A stretch of DNA of 64,000 bases from Pseudomonas karstica (lineage in GTDB: Bacteria; Pseudomonadota; Gammaproteobacteria; Pseudomonadales; Pseudomonadaceae). The stretch covers positions 62,001 through 126,000 of the forward strand of contig NZ_WLYI01000004.1 of assembly GCF_009707515.1 (NCBI RefSeq), given 5' to 3'. A program made the position numbers and the translations under genes. The notes under the pieces were generated by a model. That model was not told the origin of the DNA and searched no databases. It was given only the letters and a program-made list of their open reading frames with translations. Of this stretch, positions 51,421-58,662 are shown one piece after another (the stretch's first letter is position 1; every line of letters begins with the position of its first letter).

Positions 51421-51535
51421 CTGTAGGAGCGAGCTTGCTCGCGAAAAACTTGAGGGCGCCGCGGGGAATCAGATTCCCCGCGTTATCATTAACGTTTTTC
51501 GCGAGCAAGAACTGGGCGTCCCCTCGCTTCTACAG
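51421..51535. repeat. REPIN-like element, family B, copy 5 (right arm interrupted)
   Basis: CTGTAGGAGCGAGCTTGCTC opens the element. The centre holds CGCGGGGAATCAGATTCCCC, and the right side reads GCGAGCAAGAACTGGGCGTC then CCCTCGCTTCTACAG. About 13 bases (AACTGGGCGTCCC) split the usual right arm. It lies between the DUF2269-like gene and the convergent HAD gene. Confidence 0.85.
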
Positions 51536-51542
51536 GTGGTCA

Positions 51543-52199
51543 TCAGCTGCGCAGGGTGATCACCGGCCAGCCGCGCTTCTCGGCTTCGGCCCGTAGATTC
51601 GGGTCCGGGTCCACCGCCACGGGATGCGTCACCTGCTCCAGCAGCGGCAAGTCATTCATTGAGTCGCTATAGAAATAGCTGTCTTCAAGGCTGTGCCCCG
51701 TCTCTTCCAACCAACGGTTCAAGCGCGTCACCTTGCCCTCGCGAAAGCACGGAATATCCGTACTGCGCCCGGTGTATCGGCCATCGGCCATCTCGCACTC
51801 GGTAGCGATCAGGGTTTCAACCCCCAAGCGTGCAGCGATCGGTGCCGTGACAAAGCGATTGGTGGCCGTGATGATCACCAGCTTGTCGCCGGCATCCCGA
51901 TGCTTGGCCAGCAACTCAACTGCCTGGGGCAGCATGATCGGTTCGATGCAGTCGCGCATGTAGTCCAGGTGCCACTCGTCGAGCTGGGCCATTTCGGTAC
52001 GGCCGAGGATTTCCAGGCAGAAGTTCAGGTAGGCGGCATTGTCCAGCTTGCCCGCCAGGTAGTCCTGGTAGAACTCGTCGTTACGGGTTTTGTAGGCGAC
52101 GGCATCAAGGATACCTCGCTCGCACAGGTAATCACCCCAGGCGTGGTCACTGTCGCCGCCCAAAAGCGTGTTGTCCAAGTCGAATAAAGCCAGGCGCAT
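51543..52199 (-). CDS. HAD-superfamily phosphatase, subfamily IB (SerB-like)
   Basis: The 218-aa protein has the HAD motifs: [17 protein letters not shown] (nucleophile and acid Asp), [15 protein letters not shown] (motif II) and [16 protein letters not shown] (motif IV). The cap region resembles PSPase-like or inner-membrane-linked phosphatases. It could be a phosphoserine-phosphatase-like or histidinol-phosphate phosphatase enzyme; PAO1 has a similar gene before rppH. It is divergent from rppH. Confidence 0.9.
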   Translation of the reverse strand: MRLALFDLDNTLLGGDSDHAWGDYLCERGILDAVAYKTRNDEFYQDYLAGKLDNAAYLNFCLEILGRTEMAQLDEWHLDYMRDCIEPIMLPQAVELLAKHRDAGDKLVIITATNRFVTAPIAARLGVETLIATECEMADGRYTGRSTDIPCFREGKVTRLNRWLEETGHSLEDSYFYSDSMNDLPLLEQVTHPVAVDPDPNLRAEAEKRGWPVITLRS

Positions 52200-52342
52200 T
52201 GCGGTTACTCGCTGAAAAGTCTGTAAAAAGACGTCCAGAATACGGTCTTTTCACAAGAGTGCACATAAGGTAAGCAGCTTCGTTGCCGCTGCAACAAGCT
52301 TTGTGGAACAATGCGACGACATGCGTTTGCGAGGTTGTTGCC

Positions 52343-52822
52343 GTGATCGACCCCGATGGTTTCCGTCCTAATGTCGGGATTATTCTTACGAATGATGCCG
52401 GACAGGTGCTATGGGCTCGCCGTATCAACCAAGATGCCTGGCAGTTTCCTCAGGGTGGAATCAACCCCGATGAAACCCCTGAAGATGCCTTGTACCGTGA
52501 GTTGAACGAAGAAGTAGGCCTTGAACGTGAAGATGTGCAAATTCTCGCCTGTACCCGAGGCTGGTTGCGTTATCGTTTGCCGCAACGGCTGGTGCGTACC
52601 CACAGCCAACCGCTGTGCATCGGCCAGAAACAGAAATGGTTTCTCCTGCGCCTGATCTCCAACGAGCAGCGGGTGCGGATGGATTTGACCGGTAAACCGG
52701 AGTTCGATGGCTGGCGTTGGGTCAGTTATTGGTATCCGTTGGGCCAGGTGGTGACATTCAAGCGCGAGGTTTATCGTCGCGCTCTCAAAGAGCTTGCCCC
52801 GCGCCTTTTAGCGCGCGACTGA
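52343..52822 (+). CDS. rppH: RNA pyrophosphohydrolase (Nudix)
   Basis: RppH removes pyrophosphate from the 5' end of mRNAs and so starts their decay. The 159-aa protein has the Nudix box [24 protein letters not shown], shown here as [17 protein letters not shown]. It is followed by a conserved [15 protein letters not shown] tail. I took GTG at 52343 as the start because the family begins [15 protein letters not shown]; the frame extends upstream to 52283 without homology. ptsP follows 22 bp later, so both are probably one transcript. Confidence 0.96.
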   Translation: MIDPDGFRPNVGIILTNDAGQVLWARRINQDAWQFPQGGINPDETPEDALYRELNEEVGLEREDVQILACTRGWLRYRLPQRLVRTHSQPLCIGQKQKWFLLRLISNEQRVRMDLTGKPEFDGWRWVSYWYPLGQVVTFKREVYRRALKELAPRLLARD

Positions 52823-52844
52823 CGACGGAGTTCGACCCCGAGCC

Positions 52845-55124
52845 ATGCTCAATACGCTGCGCAAGATCGTCCAGGAAGTTAACTCCGCCAAGGATCTCAA
52901 TGCGGCGTTGGGGATTATTGTGCTGCGCGTCAAGGAAGCCATGGGCAGCCAGGTTTGCTCGGTTTACCTGCTGGACCCCGAGACCAACCGCTTTGTCCTG
53001 ATGGCCACGGAGGGCTTGAACAAGCGCTCCATCGGCAAGGTCAGCATGGCGCCCAATGAAGGTCTGGTGGGCCTGGTGGGGACGCGTGAAGAACCCCTGA
53101 ACCTCGAAAACGCCGCCGGTCACCCACGCTACCGCTACTTTGCTGAAACCGGCGAAGAGCGCTATGCCTCGTTCCTCGGTGCACCGATCATTCACCATCG
53201 CCGCGTTGTCGGCGTGTTGGTCATCCAGCAGAAAGAGCGCCGCCAGTTCGATGAAGGTGAAGAAGCCTTCCTCGTCACCATGAGTGCGCAACTGGCCGGG
53301 GTTATCGCCCACGCCGAAGCGACTGGCTCGATTCGTGGCCTGGGCCGCCAGGGCAAGGGTATCCAGGAAGCAAAATTCGTCGGTGTACCCGGTTCGTCTG
53401 GCGCTGCCATCGGCACGGCGGTGGTCATGCTGCCGCCGGCCGACCTAGATGTGGTGCCGGACAAGACCATCACCGACATCGATGCTGAAATCAAACTGTT
53501 CAAGACTGCCCTCGATGGGGTGCGCAACGATATGCGCAATCTGTCGACCAAGTTGGCAACCCAGTTGCGTCCCGAAGAACGGGCATTGTTCGATGTGTAC
53601 CTGATGATGCTCGACGACGCGTCCCTGGGCAGCGAAGTCAAGAACGTGATCAAGACCGGCCAATGGGCCCAGGGCGCGTTGCGCCAGGTGGTCACCGATC
53701 ACGTCAACCGGTTTGAGTTGATGGACGACGCCTACTTGCGTGAGCGCGCGTCCGACGTGAAGGACCTCGGCCGTCGTCTGCTGGCCTATTTGCAGGAAGA
53801 GCGCTCCACCTCGCTGGTCTATCCCGACAACACCATCCTGATCAGTGAAGAGCTGACCGCCACCATGCTCGGTGAAGTGCCGGAAGGCAAACTGGTAGGC
53901 CTGGTCTCGGTGTTGGGTTCGGGCAACTCCCACGTCGCAATCCTGGCCCGGGCCATGGGTATTCCGACGGTGATGGGCCTGGTGGACCTGCCGTATTCCA
54001 AGGTCGACGGCATCGGCATGATCGTCGACGGGCATCGTGGTGAGGTATTCACAAACCCCAGCGATGCGTTGCGCAAGCAGTACGCCGAACTGGTCGAGGA
54101 AGAACGCCAACTGTCCCAGGGCCTCGACGCCCTGCGGGAGCTGCCGTGCGTGACCCTTGACGGCCACCGCGTGCCGCTGCTGGTCAACACCGGCCTGCTG
54201 GCGGACGTGGCACGTGCTCAACAGCGTGGCGCTGAAGGGGTGGGGCTGTACCGCACCGAAGTGCCGTTCATGATCAACCAGCGTTTTCCGAGCGAGAAGG
54301 AGCAGCTGGCGATTTATCGCGAGCAACTGTCCGCCTTCCATCCGCTGCCGGTGACGATGCGCAGCCTGGATATCGGCGGCGACAAGTCACTGTCTTATTT
54401 CCCCATCAAGGAAGATAACCCCTTCCTTGGCTGGCGCGGCATCCGCGTTACCCTCGACCACCCCGAAATCTTCCTCGTCCAGACCCGGGCCATGCTCAAG
54501 GCCAGCGAAGGCCTGAACAACCTGCGCATCCTGTTGCCAATGATCTCCGGCACCCACGAGCTGGAAGAAGCCCTGCACCTGATTCACCGGGCCTGGGGTG
54601 AAGTGCGCGACGAAGGGTCCGACGTGCCGATGCCGCCGATTGGCGTGATGATCGAAATCCCGGCAGCGGTGTACCAGGCCAAGGAGCTGGCGCGGCAGGT
54701 GGACTTCCTCTCTGTCGGCTCCAATGACTTGACCCAGTACTTGCTGGCGGTAGACCGTAATAACCCGCGGGTGGCGGATTTGTACGACTACTTGCACCCG
54801 GCGGTGCTGCAAGCCTTGCAGCATGTGGTGCGTGACGCCCATGCCGAAGGCAAGCCGGTGAGTATCTGCGGTGAAATGGCCGGCGACCCGGCGGCGGCGG
54901 TACTGTTGATGGCGATGGGTTTTGACAGCCTGTCGATGAACGCTACCAACCTGCCCAAGGTGAAGTGGATGTTGCGCCAGATCAACCTGAGCCGGGCCAA
55001 GGAGTTGCTGGCGGAGCTGATGACCATCGACAACCCGCAAGTTATCCACAGCTCGCTGCAACTGGCGCTGAAAAACCTGGGATTGGCGCGGATGATCAAC
55101 CCGGCTTCGGCAAAAACCCTGTAG
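52845..55124 (+). CDS. ptsP: Phosphoenolpyruvate-protein phosphotransferase PtsP (EI-Ntr)
   Basis: PtsP is the first enzyme of the nitrogen-related PTS: it takes phosphate from PEP and passes it to NPr, which feeds EIIA-Ntr. The 759-aa protein has an N-terminal GAF domain (residues 1-160), then the EI domain with phospho-His363 in SVLGSGNSHVAILARAMG. The PEP-binding region GVGLYRTEVPFMIN and a C-terminal barrel with SICGEMAGDPAAAVLLMAMG follow. It lies 22 bp after rppH, as in PAO1. Its TAG stop is inside a family B repeat. Confidence 0.97.
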   Translation: MLNTLRKIVQEVNSAKDLNAALGIIVLRVKEAMGSQVCSVYLLDPETNRFVLMATEGLNKRSIGKVSMAPNEGLVGLVGTREEPLNLENAAGHPRYRYFAETGEERYASFLGAPIIHHRRVVGVLVIQQKERRQFDEGEEAFLVTMSAQLAGVIAHAEATGSIRGLGRQGKGIQEAKFVGVPGSSGAAIGTAVVMLPPADLDVVPDKTITDIDAEIKLFKTALDGVRNDMRNLSTKLATQLRPEERALFDVYLMMLDDASLGSEVKNVIKTGQWAQGALRQVVTDHVNRFELMDDAYLRERASDVKDLGRRLLAYLQEERSTSLVYPDNTILISEELTATMLGEVPEGKLVGLVSVLGSGNSHVAILARAMGIPTVMGLVDLPYSKVDGIGMIVDGHRGEVFTNPSDALRKQYAELVEEERQLSQGLDALRELPCVTLDGHRVPLLVNTGLLADVARAQQRGAEGVGLYRTEVPFMINQRFPSEKEQLAIYREQLSAFHPLPVTMRSLDIGGDKSLSYFPIKEDNPFLGWRGIRVTLDHPEIFLVQTRAMLKASEGLNNLRILLPMISGTHELEEALHLIHRAWGEVRDEGSDVPMPPIGVMIEIPAAVYQAKELARQVDFLSVGSNDLTQYLLAVDRNNPRVADLYDYLHPAVLQALQHVVRDAHAEGKPVSICGEMAGDPAAAVLLMAMGFDSLSMNATNLPKVKWMLRQINLSRAKELLAELMTIDNPQVIHSSLQLALKNLGLARMINPASAKTL

Positions 55125-55219
55125 GCGCCAGCTTGCTCGCAATGGGCGTTAATGATGACGCGGGGAATCAGGCTCCCCGCGGTACTCTCAGGTTTCTCGC
55201 GAGCAAGCTCGCGCCTACA
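55121..55219. repeat. REPIN-like element, family B, copy 6, between ptsP and the NRDE gene
   Basis: CTGTAGGCGCCAGCTTGCTC on the left and GAGCAAGCTCGCGCCTACAG on the right form the pair; the centre has CGCGGGGAATCAGGCTCCCC. The left TAG stops ptsP, and the right end stops the convergent NRDE gene. Confidence 0.93.
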
Positions 55220-55961
55220 GTTTGATCTCCACCTCGCCCAACTGCCCGCCGTACGGCCCAAAACTGCGCTCCACCATATGCCGCGCGCCATTCGCACTCA
55301 CAATCAACGCCGTACTCGCCCGGGTCCCATAACTGGGGCTGGCAATAAACACACTCGATAACAGGCTTTCAGTGGCCAATCCCACGCCGGTGTCCGGCAA
55401 GTCGGCAAAGGGCGCAGTGTGTGGGTCGCTCAAGATCGCCAGTAACGCCTCGGGCCGTGGGTCCGTCAGCACCTCGCTCAGTGCCGCCTTGGCTTTGAGC
55501 AGTTTGGGCCACGGTGTATCAAGCCCGGCATTGGATAACCCATAAACACCCGACACCAATTGGGTGGGCGTCGATTCATTGGCGTTGTAATGCCACAGCT
55601 CATCCTGCGTACCCACTAGCAGGTTAAACCCGGCGTATTCAATCGATCTGCCGTTAACGTCGGCCAAATAGTCCTCAATAGCCAGTGAACCACTGAGAAA
55701 TCGCGCCACCAACTCCCCTCTGGACTTGCGTGCCGGCGGCTGGTGCGGATCGCGAATATTGGTCAGCGCCGCAAAGCGCCCCTCAGCGCCAATCCCCAGC
55801 CAGGTACCGCCCGCTTCCTGGTCCCGACCGGCGTAAACGTGTGGTACATCCAGCCATTGGGCCAGCGGCAAACTGGGGCGGGCATAGAACTCATCACGGT
55901 TGGCCGCGACGACCAGCGGTTGGGTGTGACCCGGCCGCCAGGCAAAAACAATCAGGCACAT
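55215..55961 (-). CDS. NRDE-family protein (TANGO2-like)
   Basis: The 248-aa protein belongs to the NRDE/TANGO2 family. It begins CLIVFAWRPGHTQPLVVAANRDE, with the motif ANRDEFYARP and GGTWLGIGAEGRFAALTNIR; the initial Cys2 suggests N-terminal-nucleophile-like chemistry. Members are linked to haem trafficking and metabolism in eukaryotes, but the bacterial role is not settled. The ATG at 55961 begins the family start. The stop is in a repeat shared with ptsP. Confidence 0.87.
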   Translation of the reverse strand: MCLIVFAWRPGHTQPLVVAANRDEFYARPSLPLAQWLDVPHVYAGRDQEAGGTWLGIGAEGRFAALTNIRDPHQPPARKSRGELVARFLSGSLAIEDYLADVNGRSIEYAGFNLLVGTQDELWHYNANESTPTQLVSGVYGLSNAGLDTPWPKLLKAKAALSEVLTDPRPEALLAILSDPHTAPFADLPDTGVGLATESLLSSVFIASPSYGTRASTALIVSANGARHMVERSFGPYGGQLGEVEIKL

Positions 55962-56166
55962 AAGGCGATCCCTTGGTGTTTTTCCCCACTCTACCCAGAG
56001 AACCGCCGGCTATCCATCGATCCAGTTGGGCCGCACGCCTTCCATCCGTTAACATGCCGGTCTGATTGTGGGGCTCCCCCTTGAATTTTTGCTTTGACGA
56101 AATACTGGCTTAATCGCGCACCGGCAGGGTCCGTGCGCAATAACGATGATTTAACGAGGAGTCGCA

Positions 56167-56979
56167 ATGCTGCCTTACCCGCAGATCGACCCGGTGGCCT
56201 TGGCCATCGGTCCGCTGAAAATCCACTGGTACGGGTTGATGTACCTGATTGGCATCGGCGGTGCCTGGCTGCTGGCCTCCCGGCGCCTGAACCGTTTCGA
56301 CCCGACCTGGACCAAGGAGAAACTCTCCGACATGGTGTTCTGGATGTCGATGGGGGTGATCGTTGGCGGGCGCCTGGGGTATGTGCTGTTCTACGACCTG
56401 AGTGCCTACATTGCCAACCCGACCCTGATCTTCGAGGTATGGAAGGGTGGCATGGCGTTCCACGGTGGCTTTATCGGCGTGATGATCGCGGCCTGGTGGT
56501 TTGGCCGGCGCAATGGCAAGTCGTTCTTCCAACTGATGGACTTCGTTGCCCCGATGGTGCCGATCGGCCTGGGCGCCGGACGCATTGGCAACTTCATCAA
56601 TGCCGAGCTGTGGGGCAAGCCGACTGACGTGCCGTGGGCCATGGTGTTCCCAGCGTTCAGCGACCCGGCGCAACTGCCGCGCCATCCGTCGCAGCTGTAC
56701 CAGTTCGCCCTGGAAGGGGTGGCACTGTTCCTCATTCTCTACATCTTCTCGCGCAAGCCACGGCCTACCATGGCAGTGTCGGGGATGTTCGCGTTGTTCT
56801 ATGGGATCTTCCGCTTTATCGTCGAGTTCGTGAGGGTGCCGGATGCACAACTGGGCTACCTGGCGTTTGGCTGGGTGACCATGGGCCAGGTCCTCAGTAT
56901 TCCGATGATCCTGGCCGGTCTGGGTCTGCTGTGGTGGGCTTACAACCGCCCGCAACCGATCAAAAACACCGCGCTTTAA
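56167..56979 (+). CDS. lgt: Prolipoprotein diacylglyceryl transferase
   Basis: Lgt transfers a diacylglyceryl group from phosphatidylglycerol to the lipobox cysteine of prelipoproteins in the inner membrane. The 270-aa protein has seven hydrophobic segments, the conserved [16 protein letters not shown] and the signature [20 protein letters not shown]. The ATG at 56167 follows AACGAGGAG. thyA follows 51 bp later, a common proteobacterial pair. A GCGCAC/GTGCGC inverted repeat near 56116-56138 lies in the leader. Confidence 0.97.
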   Translation: MLPYPQIDPVALAIGPLKIHWYGLMYLIGIGGAWLLASRRLNRFDPTWTKEKLSDMVFWMSMGVIVGGRLGYVLFYDLSAYIANPTLIFEVWKGGMAFHGGFIGVMIAAWWFGRRNGKSFFQLMDFVAPMVPIGLGAGRIGNFINAELWGKPTDVPWAMVFPAFSDPAQLPRHPSQLYQFALEGVALFLILYIFSRKPRPTMAVSGMFALFYGIFRFIVEFVRVPDAQLGYLAFGWVTMGQVLSIPMILAGLGLLWWAYNRPQPIKNTAL

Positions 56980-56988
56980 ATTCGAATG

Positions 56989-57008
56989 CCGAGGCCTGCA
57001 GGCCTCGG
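56989..57008. terminator. Perfect palindrome hairpin between lgt and thyA
   Basis: CCGAGGCCTGCAGGCCTCGG is a 20-bp perfect palindrome starting 10 bp after the lgt stop, followed by TTTC. It may lower read-through from lgt or mark the end of an mRNA; thyA starts at 57031. Confidence 0.5.
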
Positions 57009-57030
57009 TTTCAACGATACAGGTACTGTC

Positions 57031-58002
57031 ATGAAGCAATATCTCGACCTGGTGTCCCACGTCATCAAGAACGGCACCAAGCAAGCCAACCGTACGGGTG
57101 TGAACACCATCAGCTTTCCTGGTGCGATGTTGCGCTTTGATCTGCAGGAAGGTTTTCCGGCGATCACCACTCGCAAGATGGCTTTCAAGTCGGCCATTGG
57201 CGAGATGGTCGGCTTCCTGCGTGGGGTTAACAACGCCGCCGAATTCCGTGCCCTGGGCTGCAAGGTCTGGGACCAGAACGCCAACGAAAACGCCCAGTGG
57301 CTGGCCAACCCGTTCCGCCAGGGCGCAGACGACCTGGGCGAGATCTACGGTGTGCAATGGCGTAAATGGCCCGCGTACAAGCAGATTCCGATCAGCAACC
57401 AGGCGGCTATCGAGCAGACCCTGGCCCAGGGCTATCGTCAAATCGCTGAAGGTGAGGAAGACGGCCAGGCCTACGTAGTGTTGTACAAGGCCATCGATCA
57501 GATTCGTCAGTGCGTCGACACCATCATCAACGATCCGGGCAGCCGTCGTATCCTGTTCCACGGCTGGAACTGCGCCCAGCTTGATGAAATGGCGTTGCCG
57601 CCGTGCCACCTGTTGTACCAGTTCCACCCAAATGTCGAGACCAGGGAAATTTCCCTGACCCTTTACATCCGCTCCAATGACTTGGGCCTGGGCACGCCGT
57701 TCAACCTGACCGAAGGCGCTGCGCTACTAAGCCTGATCGGTCGCTTGACCGGCTACACGCCGCGCTGGTTCACCTATTTCATCGGTGATGCCCACGTTTA
57801 CGAAAACCACTTGGACATGCTCAACGAACAGCTCAAGCGCGAGCCGTTTGCGGCACCGAAGCTGGTGATCAGTGACCGGGTGCCGGAGTTCGCCAAGACC
57901 GGTGTGTACCAGCCGCAATGGCTGGAGTTGATCGAGCCGAGCGATTTCTCGCTGGAAGGTTACGAGCACCATGCACCGATGACGGCGCCGATGGCGGTGT
58001 AA
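57031..58002 (+). CDS. thyA: Thymidylate synthase
   Basis: ThyA methylates dUMP to dTMP with methylene-tetrahydrofolate. The 323-aa protein has the nucleophile Cys192 in [13 protein letters not shown], the phosphate-binding SRR (171-173) and the [13 protein letters not shown] region with the Asn of the dUMP site. It is about 59 residues longer than the E. coli protein (264), mainly through an insertion at about residues 117-154 (between YGVQWRKW and AIDQIRQ). The ATG at 57031 gives [11 protein letters not shown]; an open frame from 56986 passes through the lgt hairpin. lgt lies just upstream. The fold and catalytic residues appear intact. Confidence 0.94.
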   Translation: MKQYLDLVSHVIKNGTKQANRTGVNTISFPGAMLRFDLQEGFPAITTRKMAFKSAIGEMVGFLRGVNNAAEFRALGCKVWDQNANENAQWLANPFRQGADDLGEIYGVQWRKWPAYKQIPISNQAAIEQTLAQGYRQIAEGEEDGQAYVVLYKAIDQIRQCVDTIINDPGSRRILFHGWNCAQLDEMALPPCHLLYQFHPNVETREISLTLYIRSNDLGLGTPFNLTEGAALLSLIGRLTGYTPRWFTYFIGDAHVYENHLDMLNEQLKREPFAAPKLVISDRVPEFAKTGVYQPQWLELIEPSDFSLEGYEHHAPMTAPMAV

Positions 58003-58004
58003 CG

Positions 58005-58107
58005 TTGTAGCCGCTGCCCCGAGGTGTGAGGCTGCGATGGGCTGCGTAGCCGCCCCTTGCGGTCCTGCGGACACGCATCGCAGCCTCGTACCTCGGGGCT
58101 GCGGCTA
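58005..58107. repeat. REPIN-like element, family C, copy 2
   Basis: TTGTAGCCGCTGCCCCGAGG and CCTCGGGGCTGCGGCTA are inverted, with inner GAGGCTGCGATG and CATCGCAGCCTC. It lies 2 bp after the thyA stop and is the same element type as at 39952. Confidence 0.9.
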
Positions 58108-58128
58108 AAAAGCCTTGCGCAGGTTTGA

Positions 58129-58578
58129 TCAATGCCCGTGGCTTCTGCCCACATGGGAAGGCTCAGCTTCACTCGCCGTTACCCCTCCGCTGACTTCCAG
58201 TCGCTGCAAAATCGCGCACTGATCAATTCCCGGCCCTTCGCCACAGCGCTGGCGCAGGTCGAGTAACTGCTCCTGCAATGCCAACAACCCATCAATCCGT
58301 GCCTTGACGTGGTGGATGTGCTCATCAATCAAGGCATTCACGCTTTCGCACTGATCCTGGGGGCTGTCGCGCAAACCCAGCAAGCTACGGATTTCTTCCA
58401 GGGTCATGTCCAGGCTGCGGCAATTGCGGATGAAGGTCAGCCGCTCGGTGTGGGCCTGGGTGTACAAACGGTAATTGCCCTCGCTGCGTGCAGGTAGCGG
58501 CAGCAAGCCTTCTTTCTCGTAATAACGGATGGTTTCCACTTGGCAATCCGTCAGTTTTGCCAATTCCCCGATCTTCAT
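58129..58578 (-). CDS. cadR: MerR-family heavy-metal regulator CadR
   Basis: CadR is the Cd(II)/Zn(II)/Pb(II)-responsive activator of cadA. The 149-aa protein has the MerR-type helix-turn-helix (MKIGELAKLTDCQVETIRYY) and a dimerisation helix. The metal-binding cysteines are Cys77, Cys112 and Cys121 (SPQDQCESV and RCGEGPGIDQC). A short His-rich tail (HVGRSHGH) is typical of CadR. The ATG at 58578 is the normal family start; the frame runs back to 58638 through the operator. It is divergent from cadA with a shared operator. Confidence 0.94.
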   Translation of the reverse strand: MKIGELAKLTDCQVETIRYYEKEGLLPLPARSEGNYRLYTQAHTERLTFIRNCRSLDMTLEEIRSLLGLRDSPQDQCESVNALIDEHIHHVKARIDGLLALQEQLLDLRQRCGEGPGIDQCAILQRLEVSGGVTASEAEPSHVGRSHGH

Positions 58579-58601
58579 CGCAGCAATCTCCAAAAGGGTG
58601 C

Positions 58602-58632
58602 TTGACCCTATAGTGGCTACAGGGTCTTTACT
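58602..58632 (+). promoter_or_regulatory. CadR operator and cadA promoter
   Basis: TTGACC (58602-58607) and TTTACT (58627-58632) are -35 and -10 elements with a 19-bp spacer, the over-long spacing typical of MerR-type promoters. Within it lies the dyad ACCCTATAGTGGCTACAGGGT (58605-58625), reported here as ACCCTATAG and CTACAGGGT arms. CadR would unwind the spacer when metal binds. Confidence 0.85.
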
Positions 58633-58662
58633 TGGCAACAGGCACCTTTACGGACGCGACCA

